Below, in pieces: positions 1 through 12,359 of a DNA stretch of 64,000 bases. Position 1 is the stretch's first letter. Each line of letters begins with the position of its first letter. The notes under the pieces are model-generated. The model ran no database searches. It was not told where the DNA came from and saw only the letters and a list, made by a program, of their open reading frames with translations. The position numbers and the translations under genes are program-made. The DNA is from Kappaphycus alvarezii (taxonomy: Eukaryota > Rhodophyta > Florideophyceae > Gigartinales > Solieriaceae), in NCBI GenBank assembly GCA_002205965.3, contig NADL03000645.1:558001-622000 (forward strand), given 5' to 3'.

Positions 1-562
1 ACGCTGTCATAGTGGATGTCAGTACAGTTCTAGGTTGTGGGTGATACTACGAGTGACTCTGAAAGGTCTATATAATGGCCACATCAATTCCCACCCCTGG
101 CCGATGGGTGGCTGGCATGGGTATGGCACCTAGATATTTACCTTGAGGAAATATCTTCTAATGGTCTCTCTGGTTCACACGATTCCCGTGAATGCGTTTT
201 ATGGTATTTAGTATGTTTGATTGAGACTTTAGGATTAGCCGAAAAGTCTATATAAGCTGAGTAAAGTGCTTCCTCATGGAGAGGTCAAGCAAGTTGGCAG
301 ACAACTTCAGGTCAAGCTCCGAGTAGTAGGAAGTTGAGAGTCAACTTCAAACCCAAGAAAACTTTTTCCTAAGCAAGTCGCAGAGAATCAGTGGTAGACG
401 CTGCCCCTTTTATACTTGCTTGTAGCCCTCTCAACTCTCTCCCATATACACTGCTTTTTATTTGTTCAACTATACCACGGTAGCACTTTTGTCGCTCGCA
501 ACACCTCCGTCTTGGGGTAGTTGGTTCTAAGTATCTCTTCTCCCGACGATTTACCCCTATCA
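1..562 (+). repeat. Gypsy-1 5' LTR (partial)
   Basis: This matches 6747-7307 almost base for base and ends CCCCTATCA. The first ~153 bp of the LTR lie outside the window. TATA-like boxes (TATATAA) occur near 69-75 and 249-255. The internal region begins at 563 with TTTGGTACTCTTGTGG, a candidate primer-binding site whose tRNA was not identified. Confidence 0.93.
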
Positions 563-651
563 TTTGGTACTCTTGTGGAGGGGGTTGCACCCGAGGTATT
601 CGAGTTGAGCAGTCTTAGGGAACCATTCGAGGGGATTTCTTTTCTGTAATC

Positions 652-1560
652 ATGGATCTCAACGCTGCTCGTATAACGTTCACAGGGGGCAAGAATGAAG
701 ACGTTGAGGAGTTTCTCTATACATATGTCAACGTTGTGATGCGTGAGAAGAGCGATGAAGAGAAGGCCGAAAGTATCTTCGCCTATCTTCATGGTGACGC
801 AAAGCACAAATATAAGGCCAAGTTTATCAACGGGTGGTCTCTTAACGGGAATGGGCGTAACTTCGGTGAGGTATGTGAGTGGCTTGTGAAAGAATATGCT
901 AAGGAGGTAGAACCAGATGAGATGATTCGTACCGCCATAGAGGCCCGGCTCAACTTCGACGATTTGTTAAGCTCATTGGTATACTTGTGTGATCTCTATG
1001 AAAAGGCTGGGTTCAACGCCCAAGCCAAGTACGGAATGCTGCGTAAGGCGGCGATGGGGGATAAGCGGCTCTCCGATTTCCTCCTCATCAAGGGCCCTCA
1101 CACTTTTAATGAACTGAAGGGTACCATAGTAGAATTTGTCAAAAATTCGGAGACGTTTCAGTCACTAAGTGAAATGCCGACGGAAACCCGTACATCTATG
1201 CCGATCGTGCATCCTGAAAAGAATTATCAAAGGCCAGCGACTAGCGCAGCAGCATTGGAATCAGTCAGGAGCGATGTCAAAAACTTGGAAGAAAGGTTGG
1301 AAACCCGATTCGATAATCGACTTGACATGATAACCTCGCAGTTGGAAAGCCTTACTCTTACCATTAAGAAGAACCAGTCTGGGGCCCCCAAGGCCGCAGA
1401 AGTCTGTTCCTACTGTCACAAGCCTGGACACTTTGCAAATAGGTGTCCTGATAATCCACATAGAAACACTCGTTGTGGAAAGTGCGGCGATATGGGCATC
1501 ATGAAAGTAACTGCTGGTCTAAAGACAACAGAAAAGCAAATTTATCGGACGCAAGGAGCG
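652..1560 (+). CDS. gag: Gypsy-1 gag (capsid/nucleocapsid) region
   Basis: A protein of about 300 residues starts 90 bp after the 5' LTR. The N-terminal part is helical and charged, as in Gypsy capsids. There is a likely coiled-coil stretch (VRSDVKNLEERLETRFDNR) around residues 205-225, then a CCHC zinc knuckle (C-x2-C-x4-H-x4-C, CSYCHKPGHFANRC, about 1404-1445) and the start of a second knuckle about 30 bp later. Gag packages the element RNA into particles. The ATG at 652 is the first good start in the leader and opens directly into the conserved part. Assignment rests on position and the knuckles. Confidence 0.82.
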
Positions 1561-1569
1561 AGTCAGGAC

Positions 1570-4500
1570 CAGAGATGAAAATCTTACAAAACAGAAAGGA
1601 TCACAAGTTGACGGATGCCGGTAACGTATCCATCGCTGAAGAAATCAGTCAAGTCAATGTGACAAAAAGGGATGGGGAAGGGAACGTTTTGTCGAAAAAA
1701 CCTAGGCTAGATTATGGAATGCTGGAGCATATCCCAGCACCTGTACCTCCTCGAACCAAGAGGCTTGATCAAGTTGTTCCAGGGTGGGAAACACTCGGCC
1801 AAGAAGACGAAAAGAGTAAGAAATTTAAGAGTATCCCGAAGGACGTACTAGAATATGTGAAGAAGTACAATTTGGTGGCTGAGCTTGCATCAGCCCCAAC
1901 TGGGATAACGTTTGGTCAACTTTTGAGGGGCGACGCAGAGGACGCGAGGAAAGAACTCAAAAAAATTATCAGGTCTAATAAGTCCGCTAAGGGTAAGAAA
2001 CTGTTTCTTCAATCGGCCTCGACAGCACCAAGACGTCTTAAACTAGTACCAGTCAAAGTATTGGGAATGCAAACCCAAGCTCTTTTCGATTCGGGCGCTG
2101 TTCCAAACCTTATTTCAGAAACTTTGGTGACAGATCTAGGTCTTGAAATTATTCCAACTACTCGAAGAATAACTGTGGCGGATGGAACCGTATCAAAATG
2201 CATGGGCACTGTTGACAAGGTTTCCGTGTTCTTTGGGGACTCTAAAGTTGATTTAGACTTTCTTGTCATGCCTGATCTCCCTTTCGATGCAATCATTGGC
2301 TGCCCTACCATGGAAAGACTAGGGACCTGCATTGACTTGGGCAACCAAATCGTTTCAGTTAATGTTGACGGCAGAACCGTGAAGATGCCCCTGGATTTCG
2401 ACAAAAGCACACATCCGGTAGATTTGAAAGAAACGGACAGTGAAGATTTCACTTCTAGCTATGACAGCGAAGATTTCGAACCAACTAACACTTTCGGAAG
2501 TGAGAAGGGTACGCTCGGGGATACTGAACATGGCATGGGATGATTATGATTCTGGGTTTGAAACAGATGAAGACTGGAATTCTAGGGTAGGTGTGACACC
2601 TGAATGTGTTTCTTTTTGCGATAATATCGAATCAAAGGACGGAATTCGGAGCATGAAAGAAGATTACAATTGCAAGGAAAACAGGAATATATCGGATTCC
2701 ATATCTGAAGATGTGAGCACGCCGGAAAAGGTCCTTCAAAATATTGAGGTTGAGAATCAAGAAGAAAAAGGGCGCCAAATGGCAGAAATCCAAGAAAAGT
2801 GCAGCACCTTCCCGCCGCCGCCTCACTGAAATATCCGACATGTTAACATCTTCCGAAGTAATTGCATGGAGTGTATCAGATTTAAGACAAGCAAGTGTAC
2901 CGGTCACTCACTCATTTGAACTTACCGATACTCAACCAATTTACCACAGGCCTAGACGTCAACCGCCAAAATATGACCAATTTATCTCAGAGAATGTTAC
3001 AAGTATGCTGGAAAATGATATCATTCGGCCAGTTTCATCCCCATGGTCATTTCCAGTTGTGGTCGCACCAAAGAAGGATGGAAAGCTGCGTTTTTGCGTC
3101 GATTACCGACAACTGAACCAGAGAATGATACCCGATCGATTTCCGATTCCGAATATGGAGGAAATCCTCGAGGACTTGAAGGACGGGAGATACTTCACCT
3201 CAATTGATCTTTACACTGGTTATTGGCAGATTCCATTGGATGAAAAATGCAAGGAAAAAACAACTTTTACCAGCAAAGCCGGTACATTCAGGTTCGAAGT
3301 GATGCCTTTTGGTCTCATGAATGCCCCAGCTACATTCCAAAGAATGATGAACGAGGTTTTGAAAGGACTTCCATTTGCAAGAGTTTATATCGATGATGTA
3401 GTGATATTCTCAAAAACCTTGGATCAGCACATATCGCATGTCAAGACTGTGGTGGAGAAAATAGCTGCGTACAGCCTGAAAATTAAGTTAAGCAAATGCT
3501 TCTTTGCGAAAACGTCTATCCAATTACTCGGTCATATCGTCGATCAAGAGGGAATTAAAGTGGATCCAGAGAAAACGAAAAAAATCAAGTTGGCACCAAG
3601 GCCCGCTTCAAAGACGGAGGTTCGAAGCTTCTTAGGACTGGCCTCATATTACAGGAGATTTATCAAAGATTTCGCCAAGACTGCAGCACCGTTACATGCC
3701 AGCACAACAAAGAACGGAAAATTTTTATGGAACAAGGAAATGCAAACCGCATTTGAAGAGCTTAAAGATAAGCTATGTGTCCCCCAGTGCTCATGTATCC
3801 AGATTTCAAGAGACCATTTGTTGTGGAGACAGATGCCTCAGAACGGTCTTTGGGTGCCGTTTTGTCCCAAAAAGATGAAAACGGAAGACTACACCCGGTT
3901 CAATTCGCAAGTCGCACTCTGAATGATGCGGAAAGGATACTCAGTCTGCGAAAAAGAAGCGCTAGCTGTCGTCTTCGCACTGAAAAAGTTTCGTGTTTAC
4001 CTTTTATCACTCGAGAAATTTGTCTTGATAACTGATCACCAGGCACTTAAGACAGCATTCCAAAAGAAAGATGTACATCACCGCTTGGCCCGATGGCTCG
4101 ACATTTTCGCAGAATATCGGTTTGAAATTGTGTATAGGCCCGGACGCAATAATCAGCCTGCCGATTACCTATCCCGCTTGAGGGATCCACTGATTCCAAA
4201 TGAAAAAGCTTCCGAGACATCGTCGGAGTTGCCGAGTTCAAGTGCCGATCGATAACGAGTACGAAGCTTATATTCACGGACTTATTAAATTCCTTGATGG
4301 ACTAGAAATGAGAAAGGTTGATCTCGAACACAGAAATTGGGTACGCAGGAACCAAAAGGCTTTACATTGTGGAATGGGAAACTCTTCCGACACACAAAGC
4401 CGGTCCTCGACTAGTGGCCCCTTTGAAAGAAAGAATGAAGATCTTGAGGACTTTTCATGATGAGTTAGGGCATTGGGATCTCGAAACAACCAAAAATTCG

Positions 4501-5490
4501 TTACTGAGAGATTCTGGTGGCCCAGTATCCATAAGGACGTCTATAATTTCGTGAAAAGCTGCGACAACTGTCAAAAATTCACGCCAATACGAAAGTATAA
4601 GACAACTCTAGCTTTCCAGTTTCCGGTCTCTTTGAAACCTTTCAATTGACTTTGCCGGCCCATTCAAGGAAACCTCTTCCGGAAACAAATATCTCCTTAT
4701 AGGGGTGGAACATCTTACTGGATGGCCAATAGCAGTTGCAGTTGAGGAGGCCAATGCTGAAGTGGTCCTGAGATTCATCGAAAAAGAAATAATTGAACCG
4801 TTTGGTCTTCCAAAAAGGATCATCTCGGATAACGCACTTTGTTTTACTGCAACTTCACTGCTTCGTTTCTTGGAAGAAAAAGGTATTCAGCTAAAGACAG
4901 TTCTCGCATATGCTCCTATGTCAAACGGGAAAGCGGAGAGGATGGTTGGAACCATCAAACGATCAATATCGAAAACTATGTCGAGAATGAAATCCAGTGG
5001 GAAGATGCCTTACCAAAAGTGTTATACGGCTATCGTCGAAGAAGAGGAAGAAGCGGACGGTCACCATTCGAGCTAATGTACGGAAGGGCTCCTAGAATGT
5101 TACAGAGAGACATGGAAACAAATATTATCGATGAAGAGAGTAGAGAAGTCGAACTACTGGCCACTGAAGGCTGGAGATCACACCGCGCGCTAACACAGAC
5201 AAGAAATAAGAATGAAGAGCCTCCAGTCCAAACCTTTCCAGTCGGCTCTAAAGTACTTGTAGTACATGGGAAAGCAATGCAGCAGGCTGTGAAGTGGCCG
5301 GCCTTCCAAACAAAGTACTCGAATCCTTGCGTCGTCACGGAGGAAAGACACCCGCACTATAAGCTATGTTCAAGCTCAGGGAAGAGATCAAGGAGGGCAA
5401 TCCATGCACGTCGTCTGGTCCCTTACCATCAGAGGCCTGAAGAATTCCTTCTCACACAGGACTATGCGCAACCACGGGATACTCATCTTT
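1570..5490 (+). pseudogene. pol: Gypsy-1 pol: protease, reverse transcriptase, RNase H, integrase
   Basis: Domains in order: an aspartic protease with LFDSGAVPNLI (active-site triad near 2088-2099); a reverse transcriptase with PWSFPVVVAPKKDGKLRFCVDY, the FTSIDLYTGYWQI block and the catalytic YIDDVVIFS (about 3386-3412); an RNase H with VVETDASERSLGAVLSQ (from about 3820); and an integrase with an HHCC-type zinc domain (SCDNCQKF near 4557) and a DDE core (IDFAGPF near 4650, SDNALCF near 4830, NGKAERM near 4927). The order marks it as Ty3/Gypsy. It has a handful of breaks and no longer reads as one frame. The near-identical flanking LTRs mean the breaks are recent or partly sequencing error. 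Confidence 0.93.
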
Positions 5491-5496
5491 AACTAT

Positions 5497-6560
5497 AGAA
5501 TGATTCCTATGGGAGGAAAAAGGGCCTGGGAATGGATCATCTCGATTACGCGTGACTACTACGAACTCCACGTAATCATCCATTTCTACATTAATATATG
5601 CCTATGTTTTCGTACGTTGAACGGACCATTGCTACCTCAAGAAGATTTCCGACTATTGATCAGAGTTCTATTCTCATTCCAAAACGGAAGGTTCACGGAA
5701 GCAGGTCCAGAGTTTGTGGAAGTCATATATCATTACTCTATAGGGAGGTATGGAATGGTAGCTATCGGAGACTTGTCGCAAACATATCTGAACATTATCC
5801 GTCCAGTTTACGTATTTCTCAAGAACAACCAAGATGTGCGACTGAGAGGTTACAGCTTGCCCCCTGATATGGAATATCGACTGGTCCCGTATCCTCTATG
5901 GGAACCTTACGTTGCTCCGCTCAGAAACACAACCTCAGCCGAAGACCAGGATCCTCCCTAGGCCGTGATGATGATACGAGCTGGACCATCAAGTGATCGG
6001 GGCGGATCATCGAAGAGGCAAGGCGTCGGGAGCAGCGAGGAAGATCGCCAAGAAGATCGCCTCAAACACCGCCTAGTCTCCCAGGGGGAAACTATGCATC
6101 CTTAATTATTGGACGGCTGCCAATTAGACGTTGGCTTCGCGAAATGACAGAGGACCCACGAGAAGCAGAAGTAATTTCCTTTTTTGCGATTAGTATTTGC
6201 ATGTGCTTCCAGACCATTCACGGGGCGCACCTTACTCGTGAGGACTCAGTCCTTATGTTGCGAGTTTTTTTCTCCTTCAGATACCCGTTTCTGGACCCGT
6301 TGCCAGAAAAGTTTGCATACTACGTTTACTACCTCACATTTGGAAGGTTTGGAGAAGTGAAACGGGAGGAGCTCATTAGAGAACACTATGAAACCATACA
6401 CCGAATCTACGAAACTCTTGACCAAGGAGATGAGCCGGTTATCGCACGGTACACACTCTCTCATCATATTGGAAATGAGCTACTACCATATCCTTACAGT
6501 GAACCCTATACTCTCCCTGATGAATGGATAGAACTCCCACAAGAACAACAAGAGCAGTGA
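5497..6560 (+). other. Gypsy-1 post-integrase tail protein with a duplicated unknown domain
   Basis: The sequence after integrase encodes two related ~110-residue units. Unit 1 (about 5590-5925) has INICLCFRTLNGPLL, EDFRLLIRVLFSF, SIGRYGMV and YPLWEPYV. Unit 2 (about 6195-6515) has ISICMCFQTIHGAHL, EDSVLMLRVFFSF, TFGRFGEV and YPYSEPYTL. A Gly/Ser/Arg-rich spacer separates them. The position is where some Gypsy elements carry env-like or accessory genes, but I see no signal peptide, furin-like site or clear membrane anchor. The same pair occurs in Gypsy-2 (42571-43668, minus strand), so it is a fixed part of the family. I do not recognise the fold. Confidence 0.8.
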
Positions 6561-6593
6561 CGAGCCGGGACGTTCGTCTTGAGCGGGAGGGCG

Positions 6594-7307
6594 TGATGTG
6601 CGCAAATTCGCACACGAAAAAATTTAGATGAGGACCATAATTGTATACAGTATTGGAACTGGGAAGATATTTTTACAGTTTTTGAATTTGCAAGATATTT
6701 TTAATTTGGGTGAGTGTGGCAAATTCATCGGTTGATTTTTTAGGACACGCTGTCATAGTGGATGTCAGTACAGTTCTAGGTTGTGGGTGATACTACGAGT
6801 GACTCTGAAAGGTCTATATAATGGCCACATCAATTCCCACCCCTGGCCGATGGGTGGCTGGCATGGGTATGGCACCTAGATATTTACCTTGAGGAAATAT
6901 CTTCTAATGGTCTCTCTGGTTCACACGATTCCCGTGAATGCGTTTTATGGTATTTAGTATGTTTGATTGAGACTTTAGGATTAGCCGAAAAGTCTATATA
7001 AGCTGAGTAAAGTGCTTCCTCATGAGAGGTCAAGCAAGTTGGCAGACAACTTCAGGTCAAGCTCCGAGTAGTAGGAAGTTGAGAGTCAACTTCAAACCCA
7101 AGAAAACTTTTTCCTAAGCAAGTCGCAGAGAATCAGTGGTAGACGCTGCCCCTTTTATACTTGCTTGTAGCCCTCTCAACTCTCTCCCATATACACTGCT
7201 TTTTATTTGTTCAACTATACCACGGTAGCACTTTTGTCGCTCGCAACACCTCCGTCTTGGGGTAGTTGGTTCTAAGTATCTCTTCTCCCGACGATTTACC
7301 CCTATCA
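6594..7307 (+). repeat. Gypsy-1 3' LTR, short form (~714 bp)
   Basis: Begins TGATGTGCGC and ends CCCCTATCA, so it has the TG...CA ends expected of an LTR. A purine-rich tract lies just before it. The region from about 6747 repeats bases 1-562. This short form lacks the extra ~640 bp with an ORF found in two longer relatives (16031-17389 and 41141-42535). Confidence 0.94.
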
Positions 7308-8396
7308 GCCATCCCAAGAGACTTCTTTCCATGAAGAAACGACTCGCGGCTCCCTCAAATGCGTGAATGAAGAATTCGCATTTCTGGCGCTCACTTAAAG
7401 AGTATTGACAAAAGCAGATCTGGTAAATCTTGATTGTCTTCTTGATGTCTTTTCTAATATCACTGCTGAATTTAGAGTCCATCATCATTAATGTCGCGTA
7501 CTTTTCTTTCTTTGGGTCATCATGTAGGTTCCCACCGATAGGTTTGGTGATGAATGATGGATCTGGCGCCGCCTGCGGTGCATAATTTTGATGGATATTG
7601 GGGAATGACTGAGATAATGGAGGTAGTCCGTGTGCGATAGCAGCTGCAACGGGGGGTTCATTGCGATGACTGAGTTTTTGATTCTCATTACGTCTCAAGG
7701 GCTGATTTGAAATTCTTACTTGACCTTGACCATTAGGTTGCATATTCCGAGATACATTGGGCATACTAGAGGTTCGCGGTGCTCTTTGCAGCTCAGGTGA
7801 TGTATTAGTGCCTGTAGACTGCACAGGTGCTGGTTCGGTCTCGAGGGGCGGTGGAAAATTTGCTGCTCTGGCACCATCGCCCCGAGAGTGCTCACTCGAA
7901 AGGAACGGATTAGATGAACCGCGAAGTTGTTTAAACTTCTGTGTCACGAGCATGCAGTATGCTGCGTCAACTTCTAGGGTAAAGCATAACCATATATGAA
8001 TCTTGATTCTCCTAGCCGCGGTATCTGCGTTGTTCAAGTTGAGGGCGGCGACATAGTTCTTCGGAACTATGGTGCCCCAAATAAGTCTGCCGTCTCAAAT
8101 AAAGTGGTTAACGCATACAGTGGCTGAAGAAAAGAACGTTGGGTGCATATCTCGTTCGGTGCGGATAGCATCTGACGGATGAGATCCAGTACATCGTCTG
8201 GTTGCGGTAGAGTTAAGCCCGTGGTGCTGCTGTCGGTTGTAGCAGATGGTCCCGATTCTGCTGGAGTAAAGAGTTCTTGTGCTTCTTTCACGATACTCAA
8301 ACAATGTAGAGAAACAAAATCTTGAAGTGTGGTCGTGCAGGCCTTCCGCTTGAGCTGTTCAACTTTGGCACGGAAATGACTGCGTGAGATTGGCAT
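7308..8396 (-). pseudogene. Older retroelement gag-like ORF, target of the Gypsy-1 insertion
   Basis: Minus-strand coding sequence begins near 8396 (MPISRSHFRAKVEQLKRK) and runs leftward to the Gypsy-1 LTR. The middle is a Pro/Gln/Asn-rich, probably disordered stretch. The last part (SLSERQKCEFFIHAF, EGAASRFFMER) resembles the capsid region of retrotransposon Gag proteins, where a short helix is followed by an F-x-G-A-A-x-x-F motif. Coding similarity stops exactly where the Gypsy-1 LTR begins, so this older element was cut by that insertion and its other part would lie left of the window. It is broken. A host protein is a weaker alternative. Confidence 0.5.
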
Positions 8397-8399
8397 ATT

Positions 8400-8840
8400 G
8401 CTTTGTTACTAGTAGAGCAGAGCTTCTGAATCCGTATTTTCGTGAAGCTCGCGCTATTCTTGTTCCACAAGTACTGCGTACAATCGCAGTAATACTCCTG
8501 TAGGATATATGTAGACAGCAGTAGCAAAATGCGGTAAAGAAAAAACGGTTTACTGGAATCGACAGGGGAGGGATGAGAGCGCCGAGGGCGAGGACCGTGC
8601 GGCTGTGTAAAATCGTCGACGGCTTCGAAAAGTTCTGCAATCTCTTATCCTTGAACCTTTTCCGTGGGCGAGAGAGAGGGGATAGCAGTTATATCCATAA
8701 ACGGTCGCATTGTGAGCTCCCCGCTTTACACCAAATTGATAGTGTCCGCGGCAAGCCAGCGACACTTGTCACAATGTGGTGGCAGCAAATCTTGGCACCT
8801 GGCTCAAACTATATATGCAAGCACGGTACACACAGTACAG
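8400..8840. other. No gene recognised
   Basis: About 440 bp between the gag-like fossil and Gypsy-3. Short ORFs overlap on both strands without recognisable motifs. A GTAC-rich stretch (CACAGTACAGTACTGG, about 8830-8846) belongs to the dispersed pentamer tracts described elsewhere. Confidence 0.5.
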
Positions 8841-9075
8841 TACTGGTAGGGTGGGTAGCGGTAACAGGTGTTGGAATATCCAAATATTTCTGTTCATTTT
8901 TAATTTTTTATGTTTTGGTGCGCTACTTTAAAGTAGCGTAAATACGCCCCGCGGGCCGCCTATGAGATCTATATAAACGCTTGCTATGCCTCCATGGTCC
9001 TGGACCACAGATTACAACAGATTGTGGAGGCAATAATTGGTCTATCGCTTTGGTCTGACTTTACGAAGTAGGCGC
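8841..9075 (+). repeat. Gypsy-3 5' LTR remnant
   Basis: The first part matches 14363-14450. The second part (GCTACTTTA...GTAGCG, a TATATAAAC TATA-like box, GGTCCTGGACCACAG, CAGATTGTGGAGG, TTACGAAGTAG) matches 18640-18790. Together they suggest one LTR family with a lone fragment at 18640. Confidence 0.65.
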
Positions 9076-10350
9076 AACATAAAATCAATTTTTCGCGTTT
9101 TTCGAGAGGTTTCGACGCAAAAGACAAGAATAAGTTCTCACTATGTATCCAACGTCGGACCATCTAGATGTTGATGAAGGATCTTGAAGAATCTGTTTTG
9201 CTTGAGAAACCTTGTTGGCGAGAGAAGCCATGGAAAAAGGTCAAGCTACATATGTACCTAAGAAGAAAAATATGATATGTCCCAACGTCGGAAAAGAGGT
9301 AGCCCGGTCCTCGTAGACTAAAACGCCTCGTTATTGGGTACTTCTGACACGTAAAACCAAGCTGTTCTGGACGAAGAGAACCAAGAACAATGCCAGACTT
9401 CGGTAAGAGATCATGTTACCCATCAAAAATGCTGTTCTTGAGGTGGTGGAAAGTCTGAAGAAGGTTCTAGGGTTACCACCGAGCTTTCAAAGTCCATTAA
9501 GGCAAAATAAGACTTTTCCTCAGGGCCGCCGGATAACACAAATCAATTGAGGAGCAATACTGTCGCTTTCTCGGCGGCGGAGGGGAAGACATCAACGAAA
9601 AGTTGATACCCATCCATTTAGCATCAAGCCATACAAGGTCGAATTGGAATCTACCAAGTGCCGCAGAGTAGGAGACAGCTGTTTTATGGATACTTAATGC
9701 ACGAGGACTCGTCTCCTGGGCTAATTTCCAGTACTTGTCGAAGAACAGATGAAGCTTCTACTGCTTTTATTCGAACAAAAGGCCAAAGAAGTCTAAAGAG
9801 ACGTTGAGAACACATATCTGGGGGCACCCATGGACTTTCTTGGAACAAACTAGAACAAGTATTGTGCAATGAAGACCAAATTGCGGACTTGCAAGAGAAA
9901 TTCTTCACATATCAATGGATGAACGACGTGAGTCAATCAAATTGTACGCAGACCGTAAAAGATCGGGAGTCCATGTGTTCCAGATCCCGGTAACTAACAA
10001 TATGTTGGTGAACAGATTCAAAGCTGGCCTACCGCGAAAGCCAAGTCAAAGAGCCATGGTGGTAACCAGAAGCTTTACCCAGGGGCTTTTATACGGTGGT
10101 CAGTCTGGTCTGCCGACTGGTTTCAGACCATCATAAGGCATCCAGGGAATCCTTTCGATAAATATGGGAGCCAATAAGGCCACCCCAGACTCCGTTTTGA
10201 TATCAAGGGGCTCCAGTCAAGTTCTTCTACTGCAGGAAGACAGTTTTTCTTGCTAAAGACTGCCATAAACTGATGTCTGATTCCCGTGCACAGTATAAAT
10301 CAAATCGCTAGGACGGGGAAAAAAACAGGGGACCGAGGTCATTCACAGTC

Positions 10351-12150
10351 ATGGAATTAAACCTGAGTACCCAAGCACCGATAGAAGACAGGCACGAGCA
10401 GGTATGTGCCTGGAGCGAGCCAACATGGTCGCGCAGATCCGAAGAGAAACAAGTTTCCGTGAAACTCCTAGCATTTGGCGAACGGCTTACAGTCCAACTG
10501 GATACAGCCGCTCTTTCCATTTGGGTTGAAAACATCTGGTTCCGGAAGAACAAGGGAGAGATCGTTCGCCTCAGTGAAGTCGAAGCAGAGTCCGCCAACG
10601 GATCATCTATCTAACTCAATGGCACGGGACGGCTACAGTTCTCGCTCTGGGGCCAGGAGTTCACAGAGCCTATGAGGTTTATGAGAACGCTTCCCGACAA
10701 TATACTCATTGGGAGAAGATTCTGGAGGTCCAGAGAAATCTTGCTCGACTTAAAGCGGAACATAGCTTCCATCCAAATAGATGGAAGGAGAGTGGAAGTA
10801 TCGCTAAGCAGAAGAAATGGACTCTCCGAGACCCGGACTAACGAGGAGGTGTTCGCTGGAATTGAGGATTCCGATGAGGACAACGCGATTTTGGATATGG
10901 ATCTTAGCTATTTTTCCAAGAAAGAGGCCAAGGTAGAAGCCTTATCCGACCTCCTTTGGGAACTAAGATAACTATTCAATCAAATAATCTAACTTCTAGT
11001 CCTAGTTCTGCACTTCCAGATGATAAAACTGCATCTGCCACTAAATGGAAAAGAATTTTGATTGACTCATGAGCCACCTTCAAAATTCTGGGAAGAATCC
11101 ATGGTATGCAACACAAGATAACCCTTCTGCCGGGTTTCGAACTAATATTCGAGCCGATGAGACGACGTTCCCCGAAAGAAGAGGAAGTGGAGAAGTCGGC
11201 CATGGAGAAGCAACTGAAATTGGGAGTCCTGGAACCGGCCGTATCCGCTCGGGAAACCAACAATGTCTTCGTCAATAAAAACGACGTATGGTTCCGGGCT
11301 ACATTAGACTTTCGGAAGCTCAATTCGCTTACAATTACTGACTCATACCCCATGGAAAATATGAGAGCAATCCTGGATTGATGGCCTCGAAGGAGGTATA
11401 CTCTGTCTTCGACCTCAAGGATGGCTTCTTATAAGGAGAGTTACCTCCGGATTCAAATATTCTTACTTCAGTACGAACTTTCTTCGGACTCCTACAATAT
11501 ACAAGGTTAACGGTGGAAACAAAAAAATCACCAGGAACATTTCAGCGCAGAGTCAGCACAAATCTTGGCGATCGAAAAGGGAACGACGTTCCGGCTTCAT
11601 AGATTACAAAAATGTTGGTAACACCAGAGAAGAGGAGCAATTGGAATCTCTAGCAACTCTCCTACTCGGGCTACTTACCGAAGTCGGTCTCAACCCATCC
11701 AATTATGCCTTTGGAGTCCGTATTGCAGATGTTCTAGGCCATCGAATAGACAAAGACGGACTGAAATCATCTTATCTTAACACAGAGGCCATAAAAACTT
11801 TTGGAGCCCAATTCAGGCCATGAGATAATGAGATTCCTTGGGCTGATGAACTTTTCGCAGACGACGTGAATCATTTTGTCAATATCGCAGCTCCCGTGTA
11901 CAATGTGCTCACAGGAACCGAGTTCTCCAAGAAGAAAAGGCACACAAAGCGCCTGATAATTTCAGATTAGAAGTAAATCTGTGGAAAGCACAAAGAAAGG
12001 TATAGAAAGAGCTGAAGGGCCATCTAAGTTACCCATTCATACTAGCTCCACCACGAAGAATGGCAAAGTAAAAGATCATGAAGGACGTATGTTCATACGG
12101 CCTCGGAGGAGTGCTTCTCCAAAAGGATGAAGACGGAACATGGCAACCAG
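10351..12150 (+). pseudogene. pol: Gypsy-3 pol remnants
   Basis: Recognisable traces in order: a protease-like VQLDTAALSIWV near 10490; the start of a reverse transcriptase (KQLKLGVLEPAVSA, then RATLDFRKLNSLTI) near 11200-11340; the end of a reverse transcriptase (ADVLGHRIDKDGLKS) near 11725-11770; and an RNase H trace (VLLQKDEDGTWQPVSF) near 12110-12155. These are the usual Ty3/Gypsy landmarks. The remains are heavily broken. This lineage is clearly different from Gypsy-1 and Gypsy-2. Confidence 0.72.
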
Positions 12151-12359
12151 TATCATTTACCAGCCCCATCATCTGTAAGGCAGAGGGGGGTCAATAAGAT
12201 ATCCGACGCGGGAAAAAGAAGAAAAAGCGACAACGGAGAAGAAATAAGGCACTTCAAGGTGAAATTAAGCGGTCGATAAACAGCTCATTGGACACCCGAA
12301 GCCTATCTGCCGGAGGCAGTGGTAAAACTGTGCGACCTCCCCCGTAACCAGGACAGGGC

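Larger units (their letters stand above)
1..7307 (+). mobile_element. Gypsy-1: young Ty3/Gypsy LTR retrotransposon, left end cut by window
   Basis: The order is LTR, gag, protease, reverse transcriptase, RNase H, integrase, an extra tail ORF, and LTR, all on the plus strand. This is the Ty3/Gypsy order, with integrase after RNase H. The 562 bases of 5' LTR that are visible match the 3' LTR over about 560 bp with only one or two differences, so the insertion is very recent. Coding parts are recognisable end to end, but pol is broken, with a handful of breaks. A candidate polypurine tract (6581-6593, GAGCGGGAGGGCG) abuts the 3' LTR. The element sits in an older gag-like ORF on the opposite strand. 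The left target duplication lies outside the window. Confidence 0.95.

Noticed and set aside
5497-6560. Tail protein as an envelope gene
   Set aside because: No signal peptide, cleavage motif or clear transmembrane anchor, and the duplicated soluble-looking units do not fit an envelope.
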